This document shows positions 8,138 to 16,613 of a DNA stretch of 40,073 bases, in pieces. Location: positions 1 to 40,073 of the forward strand of contig CAJUBJ010000009.1 in the NCBI GenBank assembly GCA_910584655.1. Reading direction: 5' to 3'. Positions within the stretch are counted from its first letter, which is position 1. Every line of letters begins with the position of its first letter. The notes beneath the pieces are model-generated. The model was not told where the DNA came from, did not search any database, and worked only from the letters and a program-made list of their open reading frames with translations. The position numbers were made by a program, and so were the translations under genes. Source of the DNA: an uncultured Bacilli bacterium (lineage in GTDB: Bacteria > Bacillota_I > Bacilli_A > RF39 > UBA660).

Positions 8138-9073
8138 TTAATAGTTCATTGTTCTTGTTCTATGATATGGTTTAATCATTTTACTCTTATCTTGTCCCAA
8201 CAACCATATAAAATCATTTACATTTATTCTTGTAACATCTGAGTTCAACTTTTTATAAATATAATCTATAACAACAATATCATTAGCTCTTATTTCTACT
8301 TCCATCAATGAACCACTAGAAATCAAAGTCTTACTATCAACTAAATCAGATAATTCATCATTATACTCTAACATACCTAAACATCTCATAACTTGAGGAA
8401 TCTTATAATCCGCACATCCAACTAAATGAGATAGATCAACATCTTTATTACCAACTAGTTTTTTCACATTTAAAATATCTGATACAAACAATTGAGCCTT
8501 CTTATAAAAATAAATCTTTTCACCATTATAAGTACTAACATCTTCAAAATAATCAAAATGTTCAATTATATAATCAAGTAAAGTTACATCATCATTTATA
8601 TCTTTTATTTGATCATAAAAATCACCATTAATAGTTTTAAAATATTCATTCATTTTAACGAAACAAAGATATCTCTCATTAACAAGAGGTATATCAACAT
8701 TTCCTTTAAGCATTTCTTTAAATTCTTCAAAGTCCATATCATAATTCATTCCGTTTTGAAATTTATTAATTAATGCATAAACAAGTCCAAATGAACCATC
8801 TGTCTTATTTCCATCAGAAGTTTCTAATTCCCATTTTGGTTCTCCCCAAAAGCAACATAAACCAACAGTATGATAAACTAATAAAAAATTAATAATATCT
8901 CTTAATTCCATATCAAGCAAGCCAAATGGATTTGATTCCATCCAGTACTTAACTACATCCCAATCATTTTCTTCTATAATTCTATCTATTACTTCATAGT
9001 TTATTTTTACATATTTCGAATTATTACTAACAAATTTAGTTGATTCTGATATTTTTTCTAATATTTTATTCAT
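8138..9073 (-). CDS. Queuosine salvage protein (Qng1/DUF2419 family)
   Basis: A 311-residue protein matching the queuosine-salvage family: an N-terminal helical part, FWGEPKWELE (about residues 72-81), IYFYKKAQLFVSDI, then VGCADYKIPQVMRCLGML and LMEVEIRANDIVV in the usual order. Family members cleave queuosine 5'-phosphate to release queuine so the base can be reused for tRNA modification. Assignment is by motif recognition over the full length. No queuine transporter or tgt gene is in the window, so the pathway is not completed locally. The start follows GGAAGG about 10 nt upstream. Confidence 0.85.
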   Translation of the reverse strand: MNKILEKISESTKFVSNNSKYVKINYEVIDRIIEENDWDVVKYWMESNPFGLLDMELRDIINFLLVYHTVGLCCFWGEPKWELETSDGNKTDGSFGLVYALINKFQNGMNYDMDFEEFKEMLKGNVDIPLVNERYLCFVKMNEYFKTINGDFYDQIKDINDDVTLLDYIIEHFDYFEDVSTYNGEKIYFYKKAQLFVSDILNVKKLVGNKDVDLSHLVGCADYKIPQVMRCLGMLEYNDELSDLVDSKTLISSGSLMEVEIRANDIVVIDYIYKKLNSDVTRINVNDFIWLLGQDKSKMIKPYHRTRTMNY

Positions 9074-9099
9074 AAATTCACTACCTTCCATATAAATTT

Positions 9100-9127
9100 T
9101 AACATAAAAATTAAAAAGCCTAAATCC
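9100..9127 (-). terminator. Weak terminator after the gene at 9128
   Basis: On the minus strand AAGCT pairs with GGCTT (one G-T pair), followed by a T-run. The short stem makes it a modest prediction. Confidence 0.4.
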
Positions 9128-9613
9128 TTAAGCTTCTTTTTCTCCTTTCTTATAAGTTATAAATTTATCTATTCCATCACGTTTATCTAATTCTTGATCT
9201 TCCATTATTGAATTACTTAATATTTCAAAATATTTTTTTTGTTCCTTTGTAAACTCAGCACGACCACGAACATCCACATCTAACCCCAAATCACTTAACA
9301 AAGAAATTTTATCACCTTTACCTAACATAGATAAAAATCTATCAGTTTCATTATTTTCTACTGCCACTAAAAAATTTTCTTTACGTTCATCATTAAGTAG
9401 CTTATTAACTCTATTAATTCTAAAAGCAATATCATCAGAATTTTTTTCTAAAGCAATCAAATACATTACAGTTCTAACTGATTCGTTAAAATCTTTAAGC
9501 TCTTTATATAACATCTGTTCATCATAATTATCTGCTACATATCTTTTCAGTAAATTTTCAATAACTTGAATCATATCCTTACCAAATAAATTTCTGATAA
9601 CTTTATTCTTCAT
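9128..9613 (-). CDS. Hypothetical protein, helical
   Basis: A 161-residue, predominantly helical, highly charged cytoplasmic protein. There is no recognised family, signal peptide or membrane segment. It starts inside the end of the upstream gene (11-nt overlap), so the two are co-translated. It may be a partner of the degenerate transglutaminase-like protein; this rests only on gene order. Confidence 0.6.
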   Translation of the reverse strand: MKNKVIRNLFGKDMIQVIENLLKRYVADNYDEQMLYKELKDFNESVRTVMYLIALEKNSDDIAFRINRVNKLLNDERKENFLVAVENNETDRFLSMLGKGDKISLLSDLGLDVDVRGRAEFTKEQKKYFEILSNSIMEDQELDKRDGIDKFITYKKGEKEA

Positions 9614-10418
9614 AATTATCTATCCCCATCGTTAACATTTTATTAACTATATCAATATCAATATCTTCTCTAGAAATATTTGTTGGCAATTTATTATCAC
9701 CTAATTTATCATTAAAATCTAACAAACACATAGGTTTAAAAAATTGTTCATAACTTTTTTTACCCAAGGCACCACAACATAAAACAAACTCATCTTCTTT
9801 TGCGCCATTGTCTTCAAAAACAGCCATCTCTAAAGTAACATCAAAATAATAATATTCATTATCAATTAAAACCAAATTTGCTACATAAAATTGGCCATCT
9901 TCCGTTTTCATTGCAACATTTAAAACATCCATACCAACCTTTTTTAAAATTTCACTAAAAACATAAGAATTTATAATACTGTCGAAATCTCCGTTAATTA
10001 ACCCATGATAAAATTGATTTTTTAATACATCATCGCCGATTTTAAAATCTGTATCTTCATAATCATCATTTAAAGTCAAATAAGTTTGTAACTTACAAGC
10101 ATTAAATAGTTGAACTGATGGATTACTTGAATTCTTTAATTCTAACTTAGAAATAATTTCATTAATCCTATCCTCTATTTGAAATGCAACGGCCATTTTA
10201 TCCATATCAACGTCTAATTTTACATCCTTTTTTCTACATAAATTCATATTAGATTCAACACACATTTTATCTTTGCCATCAACTGAAACTAGATAAATGT
10301 TATCTCCCTTACCTAAATAAGAAACAACACTTTTAACAATACCTCTTTGATTACTACTAACAATTAGCACTTCATCATTTACTGAAAACTCAGATACTTT
10401 CGCTTTTTCCTTTTCCAT
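9603..10418 (-). CDS. Transglutaminase-like fold protein with catalytic residues missing
   Basis: A 271-residue protein. Residues ~10-60 look like a small beta-barrel (DEVLIVSS ... GIVKSVVSYLGKGDNIYLV). The later part follows the pattern of bacterial transglutaminase-like domains: a helix SIINSYVFSEILKKVGMDVL where the active Cys would be expected, then YVANLVLIDNEYYYFDVTLE where the His and Asp (HxWN...DxT) would lie. Only the final Asp is kept; the Cys and His are absent. It is therefore probably a binding or structural relative, not an enzyme. AGGTGG lies upstream of the chosen ATG. Fold assignment is moderate. Confidence 0.5.
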   Translation of the reverse strand: MEKEKAKVSEFSVNDEVLIVSSNQRGIVKSVVSYLGKGDNIYLVSVDGKDKMCVESNMNLCRKKDVKLDVDMDKMAVAFQIEDRINEIISKLELKNSSNPSVQLFNACKLQTYLTLNDDYEDTDFKIGDDVLKNQFYHGLINGDFDSIINSYVFSEILKKVGMDVLNVAMKTEDGQFYVANLVLIDNEYYYFDVTLEMAVFEDNGAKEDEFVLCCGALGKKSYEQFFKPMCLLDFNDKLGDNKLPTNISREDIDIDIVNKMLTMGIDNYEE

Positions 10419-10454
10419 AGCCACACCACCTATTTTATATATTAGATTATAACA

Positions 10455-10487
10455 TAAAAAATGGAAGTAATCTATTCAATACTTCCA
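10455..10487 (-). terminator. Terminator of the DUF2207 gene
   Basis: TGGAAGTA (10462-10469) pairs with TACTTCCA (10480-10487); the T-run on the minus strand is at 10461-10455. It overlaps the 3' end of the coding region. Confidence 0.8.
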
Positions 10488-12589
10488 CCATTTTTTAAAG
10501 CTAAAAACACATCATAACATATTAATTGAATTTCTTCGTAAAAGTCATCTAAATTAAAACTATTAGTATTATACCAAGAAGGACTTTCTAACTTCTTATC
10601 TTTCAATTTATCTGCTATATTATCGGCTATATCCAAAACAAAACAATAAGACATTATTTCATAAAAAACATCATTATTATTTTCTAATTCAGCATCTACA
10701 GTTTCATCATCTAACTCTATAATGTAATTTTTATATGCTAAAATTTTATTATACATTCTCTTACCATAGAAAGTTCTATTACTCATATTAGCACTAATCC
10801 CCCCAATTAATAACATGCATACAATATTTAATATATACGAAATAATGTATAAACTTCCTTGTTCAAAAGCTTTATACGATGTTAAAACTATTGGTACTGT
10901 AATTAGAATCAATCCAAGCAAAATATATAACATTTTTTCTAATGGCTTTATAGTCTTAAATGCAGAATAAGTAACTATCAAATAACCAACCCCACTAATT
11001 AAAATATTAATCAGTATAACACTAGGTTGATAATCTACAAGTAAATTAATAATCATAACTACAATAATATTAATTATCATTAATAAAAACAATATTTTAT
11101 AACTAAAGATTGAATCATTAAATACTTTTTTCTTCTTTCCATTTTCTAAAATTAATTGAATTTTTTCTTTTAAATTTTTTAACGAAGTAATAATATCATT
11201 TTTAGATAATGTATTCTTTTCTTTAAAAAGTTCATCCATAAAAGTTTTTTCAACTATATCATTTTCAACATAATCTTTCACTTTTATAATACGATATTCC
11301 TTCTTCAACTTATTAATCTTTATATATCCCTTATTCGCCAAGTAAAGAATCAATGAAGCAATATCTTTTTCTTGAACTTTTCCACTATGTAAAAAACCTA
11401 ACTCTAAACTATTTATACTCTTATTAAAACATAAACCACCTTTATAAGATACTCTCTTTGCCATTACAAATCCTACAAACACTAAAATAAAACTAAATAT
11501 TGTATAAAAAACAGGTAAAACATAAGACATAATCATATAAAAATTAATATTAGAACTACAATTAGTAAAATATCCTTCTTCTAATAGTACATTTACTGCA
11601 ATGCTCATATCAGAACTTAATATTTCATCAAAACTACCAGAAAGAATATTTCCATCAACAGAATATTTAACATTTTCTAATTTCAAACCATTCTTATCTA
11701 TAAAACTAATCTTTGACTCATCTATTTCTTGCGGAAAAACAATTTCAAAAAAAAGTCCATCAATTTTAAAACCTTCTTCATTTATTAGAAAGAAAACAAA
11801 TTCATCATTTAATTTTAATTTATCTTTTCCAGCATTATAATTATATTTAAAAAAATAATTTTTCTTTGTACTTACTTTATCTACTTTTCCAATATTAAAT
11901 ATTTTTTTACCATTATCAATTAATGTTTCATAAGAATCGCTTAACTCTACATCACTTAATTCTATTTTTTTCTTTACTCTAGTACCATCTTCTCTAGTAT
12001 ACTTAAATAATAAAGGTATTTCTTTTTGAATAGGAACAACACTATTTTTAAAATTTACCAAAAAAGATTCTTCTACATTATAGTTATTGTTATTATTTAC
12101 TACAACTTTAATATTATAATCCTCAAAATAATAATTGTCCTTTTTAGTACTACCAACAGCATTAACATTAGTTAATAAATTAGCTTCAACTGCAAAAGAA
12201 TTTACATCACTAATCTTATATTTTACATCACTTTCAGCAATACTTACATTATATGAAAGCATATCATTAGCCAAAAGAGTTATATCTTTCAAATATGAAT
12301 CAATAACATTATTATTTTTATCATATAAAATCAATTTTAAAGTAATATCAACATCAAAAGAATAATCATTAAATAAACTACCAGAAAAAGACAAACCTGG
12401 TTTACCCGTAGAATTATAATTAAAATATTTGGTTGCCCCAAAATTTAATAAATGTACTTTTTCAAAATAAACCTCTTTGATAATACTATTTATTGACGTT
12501 AAATCACTTTCATACTTTTTTGCATTCACACAAAACGGGATAAACGCAATAAACAATAAAATAAACATTTTTTTTAACACTTTTTTCAT
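10472..12589 (-). CDS. DUF2207 family membrane protein
   Basis: A 705-residue exported membrane protein. An N-terminal signal peptide (basic start, hydrophobic core, VNA-K cleavage site near residue 23) precedes an extracellular beta-rich region to about residue 345. A first transmembrane helix (about 349-377) is followed by a cytoplasmic part with LGFLHSGKVQEKDIASLI and LYLANKGYIKI, the winged-helix-like module typical of DUF2207 C-termini, and then four hydrophobic segments (about 500-605). The role of DUF2207 proteins is not established. An in-frame TTG at 12598 is less likely than the ATG used here. A terminator separates it from its upstream neighbour. Confidence 0.8.
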   Translation of the reverse strand: MKKVLKKMFILLFIAFIPFCVNAKKYESDLTSINSIIKEVYFEKVHLLNFGATKYFNYNSTGKPGLSFSGSLFNDYSFDVDITLKLILYDKNNNVIDSYLKDITLLANDMLSYNVSIAESDVKYKISDVNSFAVEANLLTNVNAVGSTKKDNYYFEDYNIKVVVNNNNNYNVEESFLVNFKNSVVPIQKEIPLLFKYTREDGTRVKKKIELSDVELSDSYETLIDNGKKIFNIGKVDKVSTKKNYFFKYNYNAGKDKLKLNDEFVFFLINEEGFKIDGLFFEIVFPQEIDESKISFIDKNGLKLENVKYSVDGNILSGSFDEILSSDMSIAVNVLLEEGYFTNCSSNINFYMIMSYVLPVFYTIFSFILVFVGFVMAKRVSYKGGLCFNKSINSLELGFLHSGKVQEKDIASLILYLANKGYIKINKLKKEYRIIKVKDYVENDIVEKTFMDELFKEKNTLSKNDIITSLKNLKEKIQLILENGKKKKVFNDSIFSYKILFLLMIINIIVVMIINLLVDYQPSVILINILISGVGYLIVTYSAFKTIKPLEKMLYILLGLILITVPIVLTSYKAFEQGSLYIISYILNIVCMLLIGGISANMSNRTFYGKRMYNKILAYKNYIIELDDETVDAELENNNDVFYEIMSYCFVLDIADNIADKLKDKKLESPSWYNTNSFNLDDFYEEIQLICYDVFLALKNGGSIE

Positions 12590-12625
12590 GTTAACCAACC
12601 CACTATCATTAACAAAATTATAACA

Positions 12626-12669
12626 TAAAAAAAGGAATGAGTTAACCTTATTTAATAACTAACCCTTCC
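12626..12669 (-). terminator. Terminator of the DUF3592-like gene at 12648
   Basis: On the minus strand GGAA and GGGTTA pair with TAACTC and TTCC across a bulged A, followed by seven T. It overlaps the end of the coding region. Confidence 0.7.
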
Positions 12670-13490
12670 TTACAACTTTTAGTTTTAAAATAAAATAATC
12701 CTTCTAATAATATTAAGAAATTAACTAACAAAGGTAAAATATAATTTTTTAAATCTCTTTTGGGAGTGACAATTTCATTATTTTTATAATCATAATATAA
12801 AGTTATTTTTTCATTTATATTTTCATCTATAGTTCCTTTAATTTCATAATTTAAATATTTAAAATATGTTCCCTTCTCAGTCTTATATTGAACTATTGGT
12901 TTAAACTTTTTATCACTAGTTGTCAAAATCCCCTTAACTATCACACCATCAGTAATATAATCTGTATCATTAACTAGATGATAATAATCAAAAAAATTAT
13001 AAATTACATTCCCTATCCCTAAAACGCCATATAAAATAATAAGAATACTACCAACATTTACATAGATTTTTTTTAACTCCAATTTTCTTAAAATAAAATA
13101 TAAAATTAATAAATCTATTAAAATAACTATATTTATAATTATCCATGGACTTCTTAACAGATTTTCAAAATCATTAACAAAATCTCCTGTTACACAATCT
13201 CCCCCATAATTACTGCTACAATACATCAATATAGCTTGATTATCAGATAAATCAATATTTATATCTTCATCATAAAAGTTCTTTAAACTATTAATTTTTA
13301 TTTCACCCTGCTTATAATATAAAATTTCATTTTTTTCTTTTTTTTCAGCTTTCCATCTAATATATGTAGATAAGAAAAAAATTCCAACTAAAGTAACTAT
13401 AATTAAAGAAAATATTAATAAAAATTTCTTTAAATCAAATTTTTTTATACTTTCCTCTTCCAATAAAATATCAGTATTCTTATTTTTCAT
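12648..13490 (-). CDS. Membrane protein with DUF3592-like region
   Basis: A 280-residue integral membrane protein. Hydrophobic helices lie at about residues 21-42, 108-128, 134-160 and 243-263. The extracellular or cytoplasmic segment before the last helix (KPIVQYKTEKGTYFKY ... EKITLYYDYKNNEIV) resembles DUF3592, the same type of domain found in the large protein at 21432. The first loop contains two Cys close together (CSSNYGGDC) that could form a disulfide. Function unknown. An in-frame GTG at 13508 is an alternative start. Confidence 0.65.
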   Translation of the reverse strand: MKNKNTDILLEEESIKKFDLKKFLLIFSLIIVTLVGIFFLSTYIRWKAEKKEKNEILYYKQGEIKINSLKNFYDEDINIDLSDNQAILMYCSSNYGGDCVTGDFVNDFENLLRSPWIIINIVILIDLLILYFILRKLELKKIYVNVGSILIILYGVLGIGNVIYNFFDYYHLVNDTDYITDGVIVKGILTTSDKKFKPIVQYKTEKGTYFKYLNYEIKGTIDENINEKITLYYDYKNNEIVTPKRDLKNYILPLLVNFLILLEGLFYFKTKSCKEGLVIK

Positions 13491-13635
13491 AATATCATCT
13501 CTATTCACTAAACATTATATCATACATATATTTTTTACTTTAATAAACATACAACATTTTTACATATGTTAATAATCAATAAATAAAATAATCAGCAATA
13601 GTATTATTATTTTGTAATTCTAATTTATAGGTAAC

Positions 13636-14400
13636 TTACATTTCTAATAAAACATAAGATAAATCATCTCTCTTTTCATGACTTAAAATTTCTTTTACTC
13701 TATTTTCAACATATAAAATATCAAATTCTTCTTTTTTAGAAGGAAGTACCTCTTCACTATCATAATAACCATCAGAACAAATTAATATTCTATCAATTAA
13801 GTCTTTACTAATACTACCTATATAACCAGCATCTATACTTTCCTCTTTAGTTGACCCAACTGGAAATCCATCATCAACATTAACCTTCATTCTAGTCATC
13901 TGCTCATTTAAAATTATTTCTTGTTTCCTTTCATCTTCATTTAAACTAGAATCTGCTAAAATAGCTCTTCTTTTAGTACGACAAACTTCTTTAACTGAAT
14001 CAATTCTCTTATCTTGTATATTCTCTACATGACCATCTTTATACAAAATAGAAATTAAAGTATCACACAAAATATAATATTCAATTCTTTCTTCCAAATC
14101 TTTAACTACTGCAATTGTATATGTAGGAAGTTCGTACTCTTGATATTTTTCCATACCAACTAATTTCTCATTACTTAAAGAAATAGCTTTCTTTAAATCA
14201 GACTTAATATCAGTTTCATTCTTTATATTTTTATTTAACAATTTCATATATTCTAACAAATCACCTGTTTGAAAAAATTTATTATCATTAAAAACTGCTG
14301 TTGAACCATCACACACATAATACATTCCATCTAAAATTCCAATTATGTCAGCATTATAATTACGACTTCCTTTATATGAATTACTACTTAATACTTTCAT
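13636..14400 (-). CDS. PP2C-like Ser/Thr phosphatase
   Basis: A 254-residue protein with the PP2C pattern: ADIIGILDGMYYVCDGST (metal-binding Asp), RILICSDGYYD (second metal-binding DG) and RDDLSYVLLEM at the C-terminus (the DD/N motif). There is no membrane segment. Such phosphatases dephosphorylate Ser/Thr on proteins; it could act against kinases, but no Hanks-type kinase is adjacent and linking it with the kinase-like genes at 2.4-4.5 kb would be speculation. The start follows AAGGTGA. The N-terminus is shorter than in PrpC-type enzymes, so it is a divergent member. Confidence 0.75.
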   Translation of the reverse strand: MKVLSSNSYKGSRNYNADIIGILDGMYYVCDGSTAVFNDNKFFQTGDLLEYMKLLNKNIKNETDIKSDLKKAISLSNEKLVGMEKYQEYELPTYTIAVVKDLEERIEYYILCDTLISILYKDGHVENIQDKRIDSVKEVCRTKRRAILADSSLNEDERKQEIILNEQMTRMKVNVDDGFPVGSTKEESIDAGYIGSISKDLIDRILICSDGYYDSEEVLPSKKEEFDILYVENRVKEILSHEKRDDLSYVLLEM

Positions 14401-14428
14401 TAAAATCACCTTTATAATTATAGCATAT

Positions 14429-14452
14429 AAAAAAGAGAGCTCATACTCTCTT
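14429..14452 (-). terminator. Terminator of the marR-ABC operon
   Basis: AAGAGAG (14433-14439) pairs with CTCTCTT (14446-14452), with a T-run on the minus strand. It overlaps the stop of the last operon gene. Confidence 0.85.
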
Positions 14453-16613
14453 AACTTAATTTTTCAAATTGACTACTATATAACTTCTCGTAGAATCCAC
14501 CTTGTGCCATTAATTCTTCGTGACTACCTTGTTCAATTATATTCCCCTGATCCATAACTAAGATTAAATCAGCATTCTTAATTGTTGATAATCTATGTGC
14601 AATTATAAAAGAAGTTCTCCCCTCAGTTAATTTATCCATAGCTTTTTGAACTAATTCTTCTGTTCTTGTATCTACATTACTTGTTGCTTCATCTAAAATC
14701 AAGAAAGGTGCATCTTCAAGCATACCACGAGCTATTGTAAATAATTGCTTTTGACCTTGACTAACAGTATCAGTATCTCCCAATAAAGCGTTTAATCCTC
14801 CAGGCAATGTCTTTACAAAATGATCAATTCCAACTACTTTACAAGCTTCCATTATTTCTTCATCACTAACACGTTCTTTATTAAAACGTAAATTTTCTTT
14901 TATAGAACCTTCAAATAACCAAGTATCTTGTAATACCATACAGAATAATTCATGAATATTTTCTCTAGTTAATTCCTTAGTAGAAACACCATCTATTAAA
15001 ATATCTCCATCATTTATTTCATAAAATTTCATAAGCAAATTTACCATTGTTGTCTTACCAGCACCAGTTGGCCCTACTATTGCTATCTTCTGACCTGGTT
15101 TAACATCAACACTAAAGTCATTAATAATCATACGATTCTTATCATAACCAAATTTAACATGCTTAAAAGAAATATTTCCTTTAACTTTAGAACGATCAAG
15201 TCTCTTTACAATATCTTTTTGATCACTCATTTCTGGTTCATCTAAAAACTCAAATACTCTCTCTGAAGCAGCTGCAGTTGATTGTAAATTAGTCATAGCT
15301 TGAGCTATTTGTGAAAGTGGATTAGTAAACAATCTTACATAAATCATAAATGCTACTATAACACCAAATGAGATATATCCGTTCATTGTTAATAACGCAC
15401 CTACAATACATACAGCTACATAACCCAAATTACCAATAAATCCCATTAAAGGTTGCATAGTTCCTGATAAGAAAATACTTTTTCTTTTAGCTTCATATAA
15501 ATCATTATTTAATTTTTCAAAATCATTTAAAGCATCTTTAACACCATTATAAGCTTTTACTACATTATGACCTGAATAATTTTCTTCAATATAACCATTT
15601 AATTCACCTAATGCCCTTTGACTTTCGTTAAAGTACTTTTGTGATTTACCAAGAATACCAAACATAAACATAAATCCTATCATACTAGCCACTATTGCAG
15701 TTATTGCCATAATCCAATTAGTATAAAACATCATAATTATAGAACCTAAAAATAAAGTTAAACTACTAACTAAAGTAGATAAACTATTATTTAAATTTTG
15801 TGCTATTGTATCAATATCATTAGTTATTCTAGATAAAATATCCCCTGTTTCATGAGTATCAAAATATTTAAGAGGAAGAGTATTTATTTTACCACTTACA
15901 TTTGTTCTTAACTTTTTAGCAAAATTATTTGATACATGAGTCATAGAAAGACTTTGAATATAACTAAATAAAGCACTAATAAGATACAAAGTCCCCATAA
16001 ATATTGCTACATTTCTAATTTTATTAACATTCATTTCAGGTTCAATTAAACTATATACAGACTCTGGTAATTTATCCATAACTTTTAATGCATTTTCTGT
16101 CCCTGTTTCATCTCCCATATCAGAAAGTAGCTTAACCATATCAATTTGATCGTCTACAGTAATTGTAACTCCTTCTACTACTATATCTTCAAATAAAACT
16201 TTTAATATTGAATCAGGCATTGAGATAAAATTAACACCAACATTTCCGTCTTTTGTTCCTTGCATTGTTGACATATTATTCAAAAATATATTTTTATCTT
16301 CTTCACTTATATCTTGAGACATCATAATTTCATTTGTCTTACTAATCATTTTATCTTCTGTAAAATTAGAAGACATCTCTTTACTAATAAGTTCAAAGTT
16401 TTCAGTTCTAGGAACTAATCCTAAACCAATTTCATCAGCAAAAATTGATAATTTATTAGGAGCAATTAATGATAAAATTGCACTAATCATCGCAAGTATT
16501 AAAGAAACAACCATTAATACTTTCCAAGGTCTAAGATTCAAAATTAATCTTTTCATTGATCCGAAAAAGTCTTTTGACTTTTCTTGTACTCTACGTCCAC
16601 CTGGTCTAGGCAT
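14451..16613 (-). CDS. ABC exporter subunit with the catalytic ATPase site
   Basis: A 720-residue type IV ABC half-transporter, the partner of the next gene upstream. Six transmembrane helices precede the nucleotide-binding domain: Walker A GPTGAGKTT, signature VSQGQKQ (non-canonical) and Walker B LILDEATSNVD with the catalytic Glu. About 150 residues (roughly 57-205) between TM1 and TM2 form an unusually large extracellular insertion, which makes the protein longer than the usual ~580-600. Together with the partner it should form a drug or lipid exporter of the LmrCD/BmrCD kind. Its ATG overlaps the partner's stop by 8 nt. Confidence 0.93.
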   Translation of the reverse strand: MPRPGGRRVQEKSKDFFGSMKRLILNLRPWKVLMVVSLILAMISAILSLIAPNKLSIFADEIGLGLVPRTENFELISKEMSSNFTEDKMISKTNEIMMSQDISEEDKNIFLNNMSTMQGTKDGNVGVNFISMPDSILKVLFEDIVVEGVTITVDDQIDMVKLLSDMGDETGTENALKVMDKLPESVYSLIEPEMNVNKIRNVAIFMGTLYLISALFSYIQSLSMTHVSNNFAKKLRTNVSGKINTLPLKYFDTHETGDILSRITNDIDTIAQNLNNSLSTLVSSLTLFLGSIIMMFYTNWIMAITAIVASMIGFMFMFGILGKSQKYFNESQRALGELNGYIEENYSGHNVVKAYNGVKDALNDFEKLNNDLYEAKRKSIFLSGTMQPLMGFIGNLGYVAVCIVGALLTMNGYISFGVIVAFMIYVRLFTNPLSQIAQAMTNLQSTAAASERVFEFLDEPEMSDQKDIVKRLDRSKVKGNISFKHVKFGYDKNRMIINDFSVDVKPGQKIAIVGPTGAGKTTMVNLLMKFYEINDGDILIDGVSTKELTRENIHELFCMVLQDTWLFEGSIKENLRFNKERVSDEEIMEACKVVGIDHFVKTLPGGLNALLGDTDTVSQGQKQLFTIARGMLEDAPFLILDEATSNVDTRTEELVQKAMDKLTEGRTSFIIAHRLSTIKNADLILVMDQGNIIEQGSHEELMAQGGFYEKLYSSQFEKLS

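Noticed and set aside
13509..13635. Spacer between the DUF3592-like gene and the PP2C gene as a small RNA or gene
   Set aside because: 127 bp of A/T-rich sequence without hairpins, promoter-like spacing or a translatable frame worth reporting.
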